Shown piece by piece: positions 1 to 6,838 of a stretch of 22,059 bases of DNA. The stretch spans positions 1 through 22,059 of the forward strand of contig JAEWHG010000045.1 of the NCBI GenBank assembly GCA_023387935.1. The letters are read 5' to 3'. A model generated the notes under the pieces. That model was not told where the DNA came from, did not search any database, and saw only the letters and a program-made list of their open reading frames with translations. Source of the stretch: Bacillota bacterium. Its GTDB lineage: Bacteria; Bacillota; Clostridia; Peptostreptococcales; Natronincolaceae. The position numbers were made by a program, and so were the translations under genes. Positions within the stretch are counted from its first letter, which is position 1. Each line of letters opens with the position of its first letter.

Positions 1-4
1 CCAT
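1..4 (-). CDS. Start codon of an off-window gene controlled by the cobalamin riboswitch
   Basis: Only the first codon is visible: an ATG at 4-2 on the minus strand, preceded at a four-base spacing by GGAGGG, a strong ribosome binding site. It lies about 35 bases after the B12 box of the riboswitch, so the gene is expected to be a corrinoid transport or synthesis gene, or a B12-independent isoenzyme. The ribosome site is flanked by CTTC and GAAG, which could pair and hide it; that would fit translational control. The product cannot be named because no coding sequence is present. Confidence 0.4.
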
Positions 5-24
5 ACTTCCCTCCGAAGCTGTGA

Positions 25-172
25 TTCTTACTTTTCAAGGCAGGTATCCTGACTTACAGATCTTCTTACTCTCTTTCCTTCCCAGTTTCCCAGTGGATTT
101 AAAGATTTCATACCTGATTACAGTAGCGGGGGCTGTAGAGGATTTTAACCTCTTTCCCTTTTAACTTTAAAA
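25..172 (-). promoter_or_regulatory. Cobalamin (AdoCbl-type) riboswitch
   Basis: Read on the minus strand, this leader carries the conserved blocks of the cobalamin riboswitch in order: AAAGGGAA near 165, the GGTTAAAATCC block, the core GCCCCCGCTACTGTAA at 133-118, and a B12 box AAGTCAGGATACCTGCC at 55-39 (family form AAGCCAGGAGACCTGCC). The element follows a consensus promoter at 214-242 and precedes a ribosome site and ATG at the window edge. It should repress the off-window gene when adenosylcobalamin is plentiful. It points away from the tungstate transporter genes and does not control them. Confidence 0.93.
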
Positions 173-213
173 ATAAAGTACCTTAAAATTATTTAGTTTT
201 CTATTACAACTTC

Positions 214-242
214 ATTATAGATAATTACTTTATTATTGTCAA
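214..242 (-). promoter_or_regulatory. Sigma-A promoter of the cobalamin riboswitch transcript
   Basis: On the minus strand TTGACA (242-237) and TATAAT (219-214) are separated by exactly 17 bases, a perfect housekeeping consensus. Transcription would start near 207, about 35 bases before the riboswitch. The -35 box begins two bases beyond the stop codon of the ABC ATPase gene, so the promoter sits directly at the end of the tup genes. Confidence 0.88.
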
Positions 243-243
243 A

Positions 244-954
244 TTATATTAATATTTCACCTTCCATAAACTTCTTAGTTAATGGGTTACTTGGATTGTT
301 AAAAACATTTTTTGTTTTTCCTAGTTCTATAATCCTACCTTCATTCATAAAAGCTACATCCTTACAAAGTCGTTTACTCTGCTGAAGATTATGAGTAATA
401 ATAACTACTGTAGAGTTATTTTCTTTATGAAATTTCTTTATATTTTCTTCCATAACTAAGACAGAGCTAGGATCAATATTGGCTGTTGGTTCGTCTAACA
501 ATAAAAGAGATGGCTTGCTTACAATAGCCCTAGCTAGAGCTACTTTTTGGGCTTCTCCTCCCGACAAGGTCCAGGCCTTTTGATCTTTTAAATATTCTAT
601 ATCTAAAGATTTCATTACATCATTAACTCTATCTACTATTTCTTCTTTTTTTATTTTTCTTATAGTTAAAGGGTAGGCTATATTATTAAATACAGTAGTT
701 CTTAACAAATATGGTTTTTGGAAAACTAAGGTCATACTTTGCTGTGTTTTAGCTAAGGCTCTTTCATCATCATAATCTATATATCCTTCACTAGGATCTA
801 TTAATCCTGCTATTATTTTTATTAAAGTGCTCTTTCCTGCTCCATTAGAACCAATGATTCCTAAAAAACTTCCTTTTTCTATTATTAAATCATCAATATG
901 AAGCACACATTGATCTCCATAAGTCTTCTTTACATTTTTAATCTGTAGCTTCAT
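244..954 (-). CDS. tupC: Tungstate-type ABC transporter, ATP-binding protein
   Basis: A 236-residue ABC ATPase that would power oxyanion import from the cytoplasmic face of the membrane. Visible motifs are Walker A GSNGAGKST near residue 36, the Q-loop (VFQKPYL), the signature LSGGEAQKVALARA near 130, Walker B LLLLDEPTAN and the switch histidine (IITHN). The ATG has GGAGGATTAACT before it and lies two bases beyond the permease stop, so the two are co-translated. Tungstate rather than molybdate is preferred because the permease is TupB/WtpB-like and the neighbours make molybdopterin cofactor. The cognate binding protein (TupA) is not in the window. Specificity is inferred, not shown by the ATPase itself. 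Confidence 0.82.
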   Translation of the reverse strand: MKLQIKNVKKTYGDQCVLHIDDLIIEKGSFLGIIGSNGAGKSTLIKIIAGLIDPSEGYIDYDDERALAKTQQSMTLVFQKPYLLRTTVFNNIAYPLTIRKIKKEEIVDRVNDVMKSLDIEYLKDQKAWTLSGGEAQKVALARAIVSKPSLLLLDEPTANIDPSSVLVMEENIKKFHKENNSTVVIITHNLQQSKRLCKDVAFMNEGRIIELGKTKNVFNNPSNPLTKKFMEGEILI

Positions 955-956
955 AG

Positions 957-1646
957 TTAATCCTCCTGCTGTAATCTATATAGTATGGAGTTAATAATAA
1001 AGGATATTAATAATAGCACGATTCCTATAGCTATGGCTGTCTCATAATCTCCCATGCTTTTGAGCATAGCAATCGTAGTCGTCATAACTCTAGTGTGTCC
1101 CTTTATATTACCTCCTACAATCATTACAGCACCTACCTCTGATATGGCTCTACCGTATCCTGTAACAATGGCAGAAAAAAGATGAACCCTAAGCTCTCTA
1201 ATTAAAAGTATTAATGTTTGTATTTTATTTGCACCCAGTGTATATGCTAAGTTCTGTATTTCTTCACCTTTTTCCTTTGCTGCGTTATAAACAATTCCAA
1301 TAATAATAGGTGTTACTAAGCAAATTTGTGCAACGATCATAGCAGTTGGGGTAAAAACTATGCCCAAATGTCCCAATGGCCCATTTCTTGATATCAATAA
1401 AAATACAACTAGTCCAACGATTACTGGCGGTAAACTCATCATAGTATATATGAAACGTACTACTATTTTTTTGCCACGGAAGGATTTTATTCCCAATAAT
1501 ATGCCAAAGGGTATAGCCAAAAAACTAGAAATTACAGTAGATGTCAAGGATACATAAAGTGATAATCCCACAACACTATATATCTCTTTATCAAATGACA
1601 ACAATAAATTAATGGCATTTTTTATTCCCTCTACAATCGTTGCCAT
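957..1646 (-). CDS. tupB: Tungstate-type ABC transporter, permease
   Basis: An inner-membrane permease of 229 residues with about five or six hydrophobic segments and a cytoplasmic EAA-type loop (AYTLGANKIQTLILLIREL). The segment GRAISEVGAVMIVGGNIKGH is very characteristic of TupB/WtpB tungstate permeases. A GTG at 1658 opens the frame, but it almost touches GGAGGG; the ATG at 1646 is a better start, with GGAGGGTGG upstream. It lies between mobB and the ATPase gene and is transcribed with them. Tungstate, molybdate or a related oxyanion is the likely cargo, and a separate binding protein must supply it. Confidence 0.83.
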   Translation of the reverse strand: MATIVEGIKNAINLLLSFDKEIYSVVGLSLYVSLTSTVISSFLAIPFGILLGIKSFRGKKIVVRFIYTMMSLPPVIVGLVVFLLISRNGPLGHLGIVFTPTAMIVAQICLVTPIIIGIVYNAAKEKGEEIQNLAYTLGANKIQTLILLIRELRVHLFSAIVTGYGRAISEVGAVMIVGGNIKGHTRVMTTTIAMLKSMGDYETAIAIGIVLLLISFIINSILYRLQQED

Positions 1647-1676
1647 GATATTTTCCACCCTCCAAAAAAAATCAGG

Positions 1677-2168
1677 TTACTTTTTTAGCAATTTCCCTTC
1701 TATCAAATCAACTACTTCTTTTACCTGGTCAAAGCTAAACTGAGGAATATCTTTATCAAATTCAACATCTGTAACAATTCCAAACAACTCATCATCTTCA
1801 CATAAAAGTTCATCTGCAGCTTCTTTTCTATAAACTTCTAATTTAGGTTTATTTTCTCTCTTATATCCCTCTGTAATTATAATATCAACATTACTAATTT
1901 TTTCAAGTATTTCATCCAATGTATATTCTACTTGTACCTTCTCGATCATAGCAAATTTTTCTAGTGATGAAATCATAACAATATCAGAACCAGCCTGCCC
2001 ATGTTTCCAAGTATCCTTTCCTGGATGATCGATATCAAATCCATGAACGTCATGCTTAATTGTAGCTACACGGTAGCCTCTAGATTTTAATTCTTTAATT
2101 ATATTGCATAAAACTGTAGTTTTACCTGTATTAGAGTTCTTCCCTACTATTGAAAATACTGGTATCAT
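1677..2168 (-). CDS. mobB: Molybdopterin-guanine dinucleotide biosynthesis protein MobB
   Basis: A 163-residue cytoplasmic GTP-binding protein that assists MobA in forming the guanine dinucleotide form of the Mo/W cofactor. The N-terminus FSIVGKNSNTGKTT is the P-loop of the family, followed by the typical GYRVATIKHDVHGFDIDHPG region and the conserved ITEGYKRE motif near residue 100. Its ATG overlaps the moeA stop as ATGA, and CCGGAGGTG lies just upstream, so translation is coupled to moeA. The length is normal for a stand-alone MobB. Presence of both MobA and MobB fits a bis-MGD enzyme encoded in the same locus. Confidence 0.9.
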   Translation of the reverse strand: MIPVFSIVGKNSNTGKTTVLCNIIKELKSRGYRVATIKHDVHGFDIDHPGKDTWKHGQAGSDIVMISSLEKFAMIEKVQVEYTLDEILEKISNVDIIITEGYKRENKPKLEVYRKEAADELLCEDDELFGIVTDVEFDKDIPQFSFDQVKEVVDLIEGKLLKK

Positions 2169-3400
2169 TGTAACACCTCCGGATAATCTAATAATTGTAC
2201 AATAATTTTTTGTCCTTCTTCGTATGGGCCTGTCCCTGCTGGAATATAAAATAAAGAGTTGGTACCCGATAGACTGGAAAGAACTCCAGAGCTATGCTTC
2301 CTAGGAAAACTAGTATAGTACTTTCCATCTTTATAATAAGTATTTGCACGCACAAAACGATTTTGATTACTTACTTTTGTAAAACTACTTTGTAAAATAG
2401 ACTCCACTTCCATAAGCTTATACTTTTCTCGCCCCATTTTCTTTAAAACAATAGGTCTTACAAATTGCTCGAAAGTAATATAAGCAGCGGCTGGATTCCC
2501 CGAAAGTCCAAATAATAATTTATTTTCATATTTAGCAACAGCTATGGGTGTACCTGGTTTCATTCTCACTCGCCAAAATAGTATTTCTGCCCCTACCTGC
2601 TCAAATGCTTCTTTTACTAGATCACAATCTCCAACAGAAACGCCACCAGTTGTAATAATCATATCAGCCCAGCTTAAAGCTGATTTCAGTTTTTCTTTAA
2701 TAGCCTCTATTCCATCATCACAAATTCCGAGCATTAATGGTTTGGCACCTATTTTTTTGATTTGAGCAGCAATGGTATAAGAATTACTGTTTCTTATTTT
2801 TCCGTCAGTCAGTACATCTTGTATGTCAACAAGCTCATCTCCAGTAGATAAGATTGCAACTCGAGGTTTACGATACACTTGAACAAAGCTTTTCCCTAAG
2901 GTTGAAAGAATACCTACTTCTGGTGCATCAATAAGCATTCCTTTTTTCATCACCATGTCTCCAATTTTCATATCCTCTCCCAATTTACTGATATTTGAGT
3001 TCGGTGGAAGTGGTGTATATATTTTTACCTCTTTATCAGTAAATTCCGTATCCTCAAAACGAATTACAACATCGGCACCTTCAGGTATTTTAGCCCCAGT
3101 CATAATTCTTATAGCTTCACCCTTTTCTAGCTTCTTAGTTGAAACATGACCTGCTGGTACAAAATCAATTACTTGAAGTGTTATGGGTGATTCCTTAGAC
3201 GCTCCTTGGATATCATCTGCTCTTACAGCATATCCATCAAGAGGAGATTTGTCAAATGGTGGCATATTCATATCCGATCGTATATCCTCTGCTAAAACGC
3301 TTCCTAAACTATCTAATAATGGCACATGAATAGCCTCAGTCTGGGTATTTTCATTTAAAAGTATATCTAGTGCTTCTTCCAAAGTCACATTAGTTCTCAT
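2165..3400 (-). CDS. moeA: Molybdopterin molybdenumtransferase MoeA
   Basis: MoeA inserts the metal oxyanion into adenylylated molybdopterin, releasing AMP. Family landmarks are MPPFDKSPLDGYAVRADD near residue 50, RIMTGAKIPEGADVVI, STGDEL, TTGGVSVGDCD near 250 and LSGNPAAAYITFEQF near 300, covering the MoeA N-terminal, MoCF-binding and C-terminal domains. An upstream in-frame ATG at 3433 exists, but GAGGAGG stands six bases before the ATG at 3400, which gives a 411-residue protein of usual size. A promoter at 3479-3506 may start a moeA-mobB-tupB-tupC transcript. No molybdenum-cofactor riboswitch was recognised in the roughly 70-base leader. The metal may be W or Mo. Confidence 0.93.
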   Translation of the reverse strand: MRTNVTLEEALDILLNENTQTEAIHVPLLDSLGSVLAEDIRSDMNMPPFDKSPLDGYAVRADDIQGASKESPITLQVIDFVPAGHVSTKKLEKGEAIRIMTGAKIPEGADVVIRFEDTEFTDKEVKIYTPLPPNSNISKLGEDMKIGDMVMKKGMLIDAPEVGILSTLGKSFVQVYRKPRVAILSTGDELVDIQDVLTDGKIRNSNSYTIAAQIKKIGAKPLMLGICDDGIEAIKEKLKSALSWADMIITTGGVSVGDCDLVKEAFEQVGAEILFWRVRMKPGTPIAVAKYENKLLFGLSGNPAAAYITFEQFVRPIVLKKMGREKYKLMEVESILQSSFTKVSNQNRFVRANTYYKDGKYYTSFPRKHSSGVLSSLSGTNSLFYIPAGTGPYEEGQKIIVQLLDYPEVLQ

Positions 3401-3478
3401 ATTTATCCTCCTCAATACTTTCCAAAATTGCAATTAAAGAAAGTCCATATATTACATTTTAAATTCGCAATAATCTCC

Positions 3479-3506
3479 ATTATATTATGGTATACTTGTA
3501 TATCAA
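3479..3506 (-). promoter_or_regulatory. Sigma-A promoter upstream of moeA
   Basis: On the minus strand TTGATA (3506-3501) and TATAAT (3484-3479) are 16 bases apart, and transcription would start about 70 bases before the moeA start codon. It would allow the cofactor and transporter genes to be expressed independently of the sigma-54 promoter of the reductase. Confidence 0.6.
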
Positions 3507-3570
3507 TTTATCCTTCAGTCTGAATACTTTCCTTGTATGGTTCTGTTTTATTTAAAGCATATATCTTTTT

Positions 3571-4659
3571 TTATATTTGTAAAATAGATTTTTTAACTAA
3601 TTTTCGTTTCTCGCATATATGGCAAAGTCCGTTATCTTCTTTATTTGGAACATATTCTTTAGAGCACTGTTTACATAAGTTTAAAGATAGTTCTTTTTTT
3701 AGAATAAATCCAACTAGTAAAGCTGTTGAAAATTGATCCTTTGACAATGAATTTTGAGGACATATATCTTCACATAAGCCGCAGGATGTACAAAGCCTAG
3801 CATTATGGCTAATTCTGACATATCCTTTATGTTTTTCTACCTTCCAAGCCTTAGAAGGGCACATTGTTTGACAAAGTCCACAGCCACTACAATTGTTATT
3901 TACTGTCCAATTAGTAAAGAAGGATTCTGACTGTGGAATTTCTATATTCCCTCTACTTTTAATTAAATCATCCATATATTCTAAAATAAAGTCTCTTTGA
4001 ATCAATTGACTTTCTCTTCCTATAGCATCATCAACGATCTCGCTCACCACATTTGTAGATTGTCTCTTAAACAAAGTAAATAAATCCCTTCTTGATATGG
4101 TTTGATCCATATATTGAGGAATATTTTCTTCATTAAATAACAATTCTATTTGTGGATCAAAATCGAAATGCTTTATGAATGTAATCACAGTCTTTAAGGA
4201 ATCTTCAAAGCCTTTACTTCCATCTTTCATATAACAATTTTCACACTTACATAGATTAAAGTATACCTTTTTTCCTTTTAAGGCTACAAGAAAAGCAGCC
4301 AAATATTCGTGATGAAGACCGTTCAGACAAGAAAAAGTTATATTTCCTCCATTGCCTTCTTGATTGCATCCAACAACTACAATTTCTTTTTCTTCTAACT
4401 TCCTTATGGCTTTTATTTCCTCATTCTTTTTAAATGTTATGGTTTGAGCAGGGCAGACTGCTCCACAAACACCGCATCCTTTACAAGATTCCTCATCAGC
4501 ATAGACACTTTTACTGTTTATTGTTATAGCGTCTACAGGGCAAGCATCCCTACACCGTGTACACTTTTTCATTTTACTATAGAAATTAATACAACGTTTT
4601 TGATTAATGGTAGGATGGTTTTCTTGTAATATCTTTCCTGAAAAATACTTCATTAACAT
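3571..4659 (-). CDS. Polyferredoxin-like protein with four Fe-S motifs and a C-terminal zinc ribbon
   Basis: A 362-residue protein without signal peptide or membrane segment. The N-terminal pair of Fe-S motifs is a variant (RC-x9-CTRCRDACP) and a standard CKGCGVCGAVCP. A middle region carries GCNQEGN, SCLNG and LCKCENC, resembling a cysteine-containing domain found in ferredoxin-like proteins near molybdo-enzymes. Two further standard motifs follow (CSGCGLCQTMCP and CTSCGLCEDICP). The end has two CxxC pairs (CKQC, CHIC) that look like a zinc ribbon. GGAGG lies nine bases before the ATG at 4659; a TTG at 4665 and an ATG at 4653 are less likely. It sits between mobA and moeA. A soluble electron carrier for the Mo/W enzyme is an inference; the true partner is unknown. 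Confidence 0.8.
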   Translation of the reverse strand: MLMKYFSGKILQENHPTINQKRCINFYSKMKKCTRCRDACPVDAITINSKSVYADEESCKGCGVCGAVCPAQTITFKKNEEIKAIRKLEEKEIVVVGCNQEGNGGNITFSCLNGLHHEYLAAFLVALKGKKVYFNLCKCENCYMKDGSKGFEDSLKTVITFIKHFDFDPQIELLFNEENIPQYMDQTISRRDLFTLFKRQSTNVVSEIVDDAIGRESQLIQRDFILEYMDDLIKSRGNIEIPQSESFFTNWTVNNNCSGCGLCQTMCPSKAWKVEKHKGYVRISHNARLCTSCGLCEDICPQNSLSKDQFSTALLVGFILKKELSLNLCKQCSKEYVPNKEDNGLCHICEKRKLVKKSILQI

Positions 4660-4769
4660 ATTCAACTGCCTCCTATTAGGATTAACAGAATATCATTCTT
4701 TGCATCGTATCGTTTATTATCGATTCGTATAGCGTCTTAAATTTTATAGTCATAATTTTATTACTCATA

Positions 4770-5399
4770 TTATTTATCACTAAACCAAGAGTTTTTTATA
4801 TCTACATATTCTTGGTGTGTATTCATATTAAAAAAACAGCTGTTTGTTATATTTAATCTATCTAAAATTTCATCACCGATTTTTTTTACTTTAAGATTAT
4901 CAAAGCAATCAAATAAATCAATGATCTTATAATTATTCAAATTAAGTAAAGTTTTAATATTGTTTAAGCATTTTTTGTGATAAATTGCATGTAGTGGTTG
5001 ATAATACCCATTTATATATGGAACGAGCACATCTTCATCTTTCATATGATCTATCATATAATGAACTAATTCAGCGTTTAAAAAAGGCATATCACATGCA
5101 ACAACAAATACATAATTATTTTTAGCTTCAAGAATTCCAGTATATAATCCGATTATTGATTTTTTCTCTGTTGATTCAAAATAGTCCGGTACGAAGCGTA
5201 CACCTTTTAACATTCCATATACCTCTGGTGTATTTGTAACTATAATAATATCTTCAAATATAGTTTTTAGTACTTCTACAACGATCTCAATTACTGCATT
5301 TGACCCTAATTCTAGCAAAGCCTTGTTTTTCCCCATTCTGGTGCTATTTCCACCTGCTAAAACTACTGCAGAAATATTTTTTTTATTCATTTTTATCAT
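4770..5399 (-). CDS. mobA: Molybdenum cofactor guanylyltransferase MobA
   Basis: MobA transfers GMP from GTP to the metal-bound pterin, producing the guanine dinucleotide cofactor used by DMSO-reductase-family enzymes. The nucleotide-binding signature LAGGNSTRMGKNKALLELG stands at the N-terminus and the metal-binding ACDMPFL motif near residue 100. The length (209 residues) is usual. Neither in-frame ATG (5399, 5390) has a strong ribosome site; GAGATGG precedes the first. It lies after the hairpin that follows the Fe-S subunit gene, so it may depend on read-through or an unrecognised promoter in the 110-base gap. Pairing with mobB and the oxidoreductase supports the assignment. Confidence 0.9.
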   Translation of the reverse strand: MIKMNKKNISAVVLAGGNSTRMGKNKALLELGSNAVIEIVVEVLKTIFEDIIIVTNTPEVYGMLKGVRFVPDYFESTEKKSIIGLYTGILEAKNNYVFVVACDMPFLNAELVHYMIDHMKDEDVLVPYINGYYQPLHAIYHKKCLNNIKTLLNLNNYKIIDLFDCFDNLKVKKIGDEILDRLNITNSCFFNMNTHQEYVDIKNSWFSDK

Positions 5400-5468
5400 C
5401 CATCTCTATGACCATCAGAATTTTCAATGCATATACAAAAAACGAATCTGTGCGTTCTTACTATAATT

Positions 5469-5506
5469 GCAAAAAGGGTACTACTTTTACGTAGCCCCCT
5501 TTTTGC
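5469..5506 (-). terminator. Hairpin terminator after the Fe-S subunit gene
   Basis: GCAAAAAGGG (5469-5478 on the plus strand) pairs with CCCTTTTTGC (5497-5506), with an inner CTAC/GTAG pair around a six-base loop. It begins six bases beyond the Fe-S gene stop. The T tract is part of the stem rather than a free tail, so termination may be partial, leaving read-through into mobA possible. Confidence 0.6.
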
Positions 5507-5511
5507 TCTAT

Positions 5512-6081
5512 TTACTTATTTAATCCTCTGTACTCATTAACTCCAATATAGTATACATTAGCTCCTAACTCTTTTTCAGGTAATAATACTTCATATTTAT
5601 TTTCCTTTAGTAGTTTGCTTACTATACTGTTGCTATCATTTAAGTCTCCAAAGAATCTAGCTTGTGTTGGACATGTAGTAACACATGCTGGTAATAATCC
5701 ATGCTGTAATCTATGCGCACAGAAATCACATTTATCTACTTTCTTAGCCTCTTCTTCTTTTATACGAGCACCATATGGACAGGCACCTACACAGGCAAAA
5801 CATCCTATACATTTTTCTCTATCAACATAAACAATACCCTCTTCGTTTTTAGCTGTAGCTTCTACAGGACAAGCACTTACACAAGGTGTCTCATCACAAT
5901 GGTTGCATAATTGAGGTACTTTTAAAGTGTGTACTTCCGGATAAGCACCTACCTCTTCTTCTGTTACCCAAGATCTATTCCCATCTTTACTTACATTATT
6001 TTCAATTCTACAAGCAGCAGAACAAGCATGACACCCAACGCATTTTCTTACGTCTATGACCATTCCCCATTTTCTACTCAT
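5512..6081 (-). CDS. Four-cluster Fe-S electron-transfer subunit (DmsB/TtrB/NrfC family)
   Basis: This 189-residue protein should carry electrons to the catalytic subunit encoded upstream. It has four cysteine groups in the family order: CVGCHACSAAC, CNHCDETPCVSACP, CIGCFACVGACP and CDFCAHRLQHGLLPACVTTCP, enough for four [4Fe-4S] clusters. No signal peptide is seen, so it would stay cytoplasmic or be carried out with the Tat-exported catalytic partner, as known for this family. The frame opens at a GTG (6090), but AGGAGG is eight bases before the ATG at 6081, which I take as start. It is 12 bases downstream of the chaperone gene. No NrfD/DmsC/TtrC-type membrane anchor is encoded in the window. 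Confidence 0.9.
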   Translation of the reverse strand: MSRKWGMVIDVRKCVGCHACSAACRIENNVSKDGNRSWVTEEEVGAYPEVHTLKVPQLCNHCDETPCVSACPVEATAKNEEGIVYVDREKCIGCFACVGACPYGARIKEEEAKKVDKCDFCAHRLQHGLLPACVTTCPTQARFFGDLNDSNSIVSKLLKENKYEVLLPEKELGANVYYIGVNEYRGLNK

Positions 6082-6093
6082 TTCGTTCACCTC

Positions 6094-6819
6094 CTAAATT
6101 ACTCTAGCAGCTAAGTCCAAATTTATATAATCATTTACAACATTCATTACTTGTAAATAAAATGGATTGAATTTCTCCTTAGCAATTTCATAATATGATA
6201 ATACAAATTTCTGCAAATGTTCCTCTAAAAACTGCATTTGTAACTTATTCCACTTTTTAGCAGTTTCTTTATCTATATTAGTCCCATTCTCTAATATTGA
6301 TTCATTACAAATTGCCTCTTTATGACATAAATAAGCCATAAATGCTAATTGAAACCCTATATGATCAGGAACTCTAGATTGCTTTAATCCTTCTTCAATA
6401 TTTAAATCCCATGGATTAAATCCTACAGAATCGTAACACTGTGATACATGGTAGGTGGAATTGCTCCACAAACTACCATATTTCCACTTTATATTTTTTT
6501 TGCCCTCTTTTATAACAGCTTCTACAACAGCTGATTCATACGGAGGAATATAATGCATCGTCGAAGGAACAAAAAAGTGATCATAATATTGTTCTTGAAG
6601 AATTTTAATATTTTCTTTATCTTCATCCACTAACTTATTTCGTCCTTGGGCTTCCTTTATCAATGGTTCAAAATTAATAGAAGGTAGTATTTTACTAGCT
6701 TCTTGTAGCATTGACGGAATCTCTTGTACAGTATCCACCGTAGGTATCTGCAAATATATCGAAGCAAATATCTCATATATTGCTGTCCTTTCATGGGACT
6801 GTATTTGATTTTTTTCCAT
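6094..6819 (-). CDS. TorD/DmsD-family molybdoenzyme chaperone
   Basis: A 241-residue, largely helical cytoplasmic protein lying 19 bases after the oxidoreductase gene. The segment YYDHFFVPSTMHYIPPYESAV matches the F-x-P...PPYES region of the TorD superfamily, and later PDHIGFQLAFMAYLC matches the conserved PDH...E/Q-x-x-F-M helix. Such proteins bind the Tat signal of their Mo/W enzyme and delay export until the cofactor is loaded. The Tat motif of the neighbouring catalytic subunit supports this job. The start ATG has GGGGGAAAG upstream. The subfamily name cannot be fixed from the sequence. Confidence 0.88.
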   Translation of the reverse strand: MEKNQIQSHERTAIYEIFASIYLQIPTVDTVQEIPSMLQEASKILPSINFEPLIKEAQGRNKLVDEDKENIKILQEQYYDHFFVPSTMHYIPPYESAVVEAVIKEGKKNIKWKYGSLWSNSTYHVSQCYDSVGFNPWDLNIEEGLKQSRVPDHIGFQLAFMAYLCHKEAICNESILENGTNIDKETAKKWNKLQMQFLEEHLQKFVLSYYEIAKEKFNPFYLQVMNVVNDYINLDLAARVI

Positions 6820-6838
6820 TGTACTTTCCCCCTACTTC

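Noticed and set aside
3401..3478. Molybdenum cofactor riboswitch in the moeA leader
   Set aside because: The leader is short and AU-rich and I could not find the conserved blocks of that aptamer.
4690..4735. Imperfect inverted repeat CGTATCG / CGATTCG before the polyferredoxin gene
   Set aside because: Arms are short with a mismatch and there is no T tract or promoter link; not strong enough to annotate.
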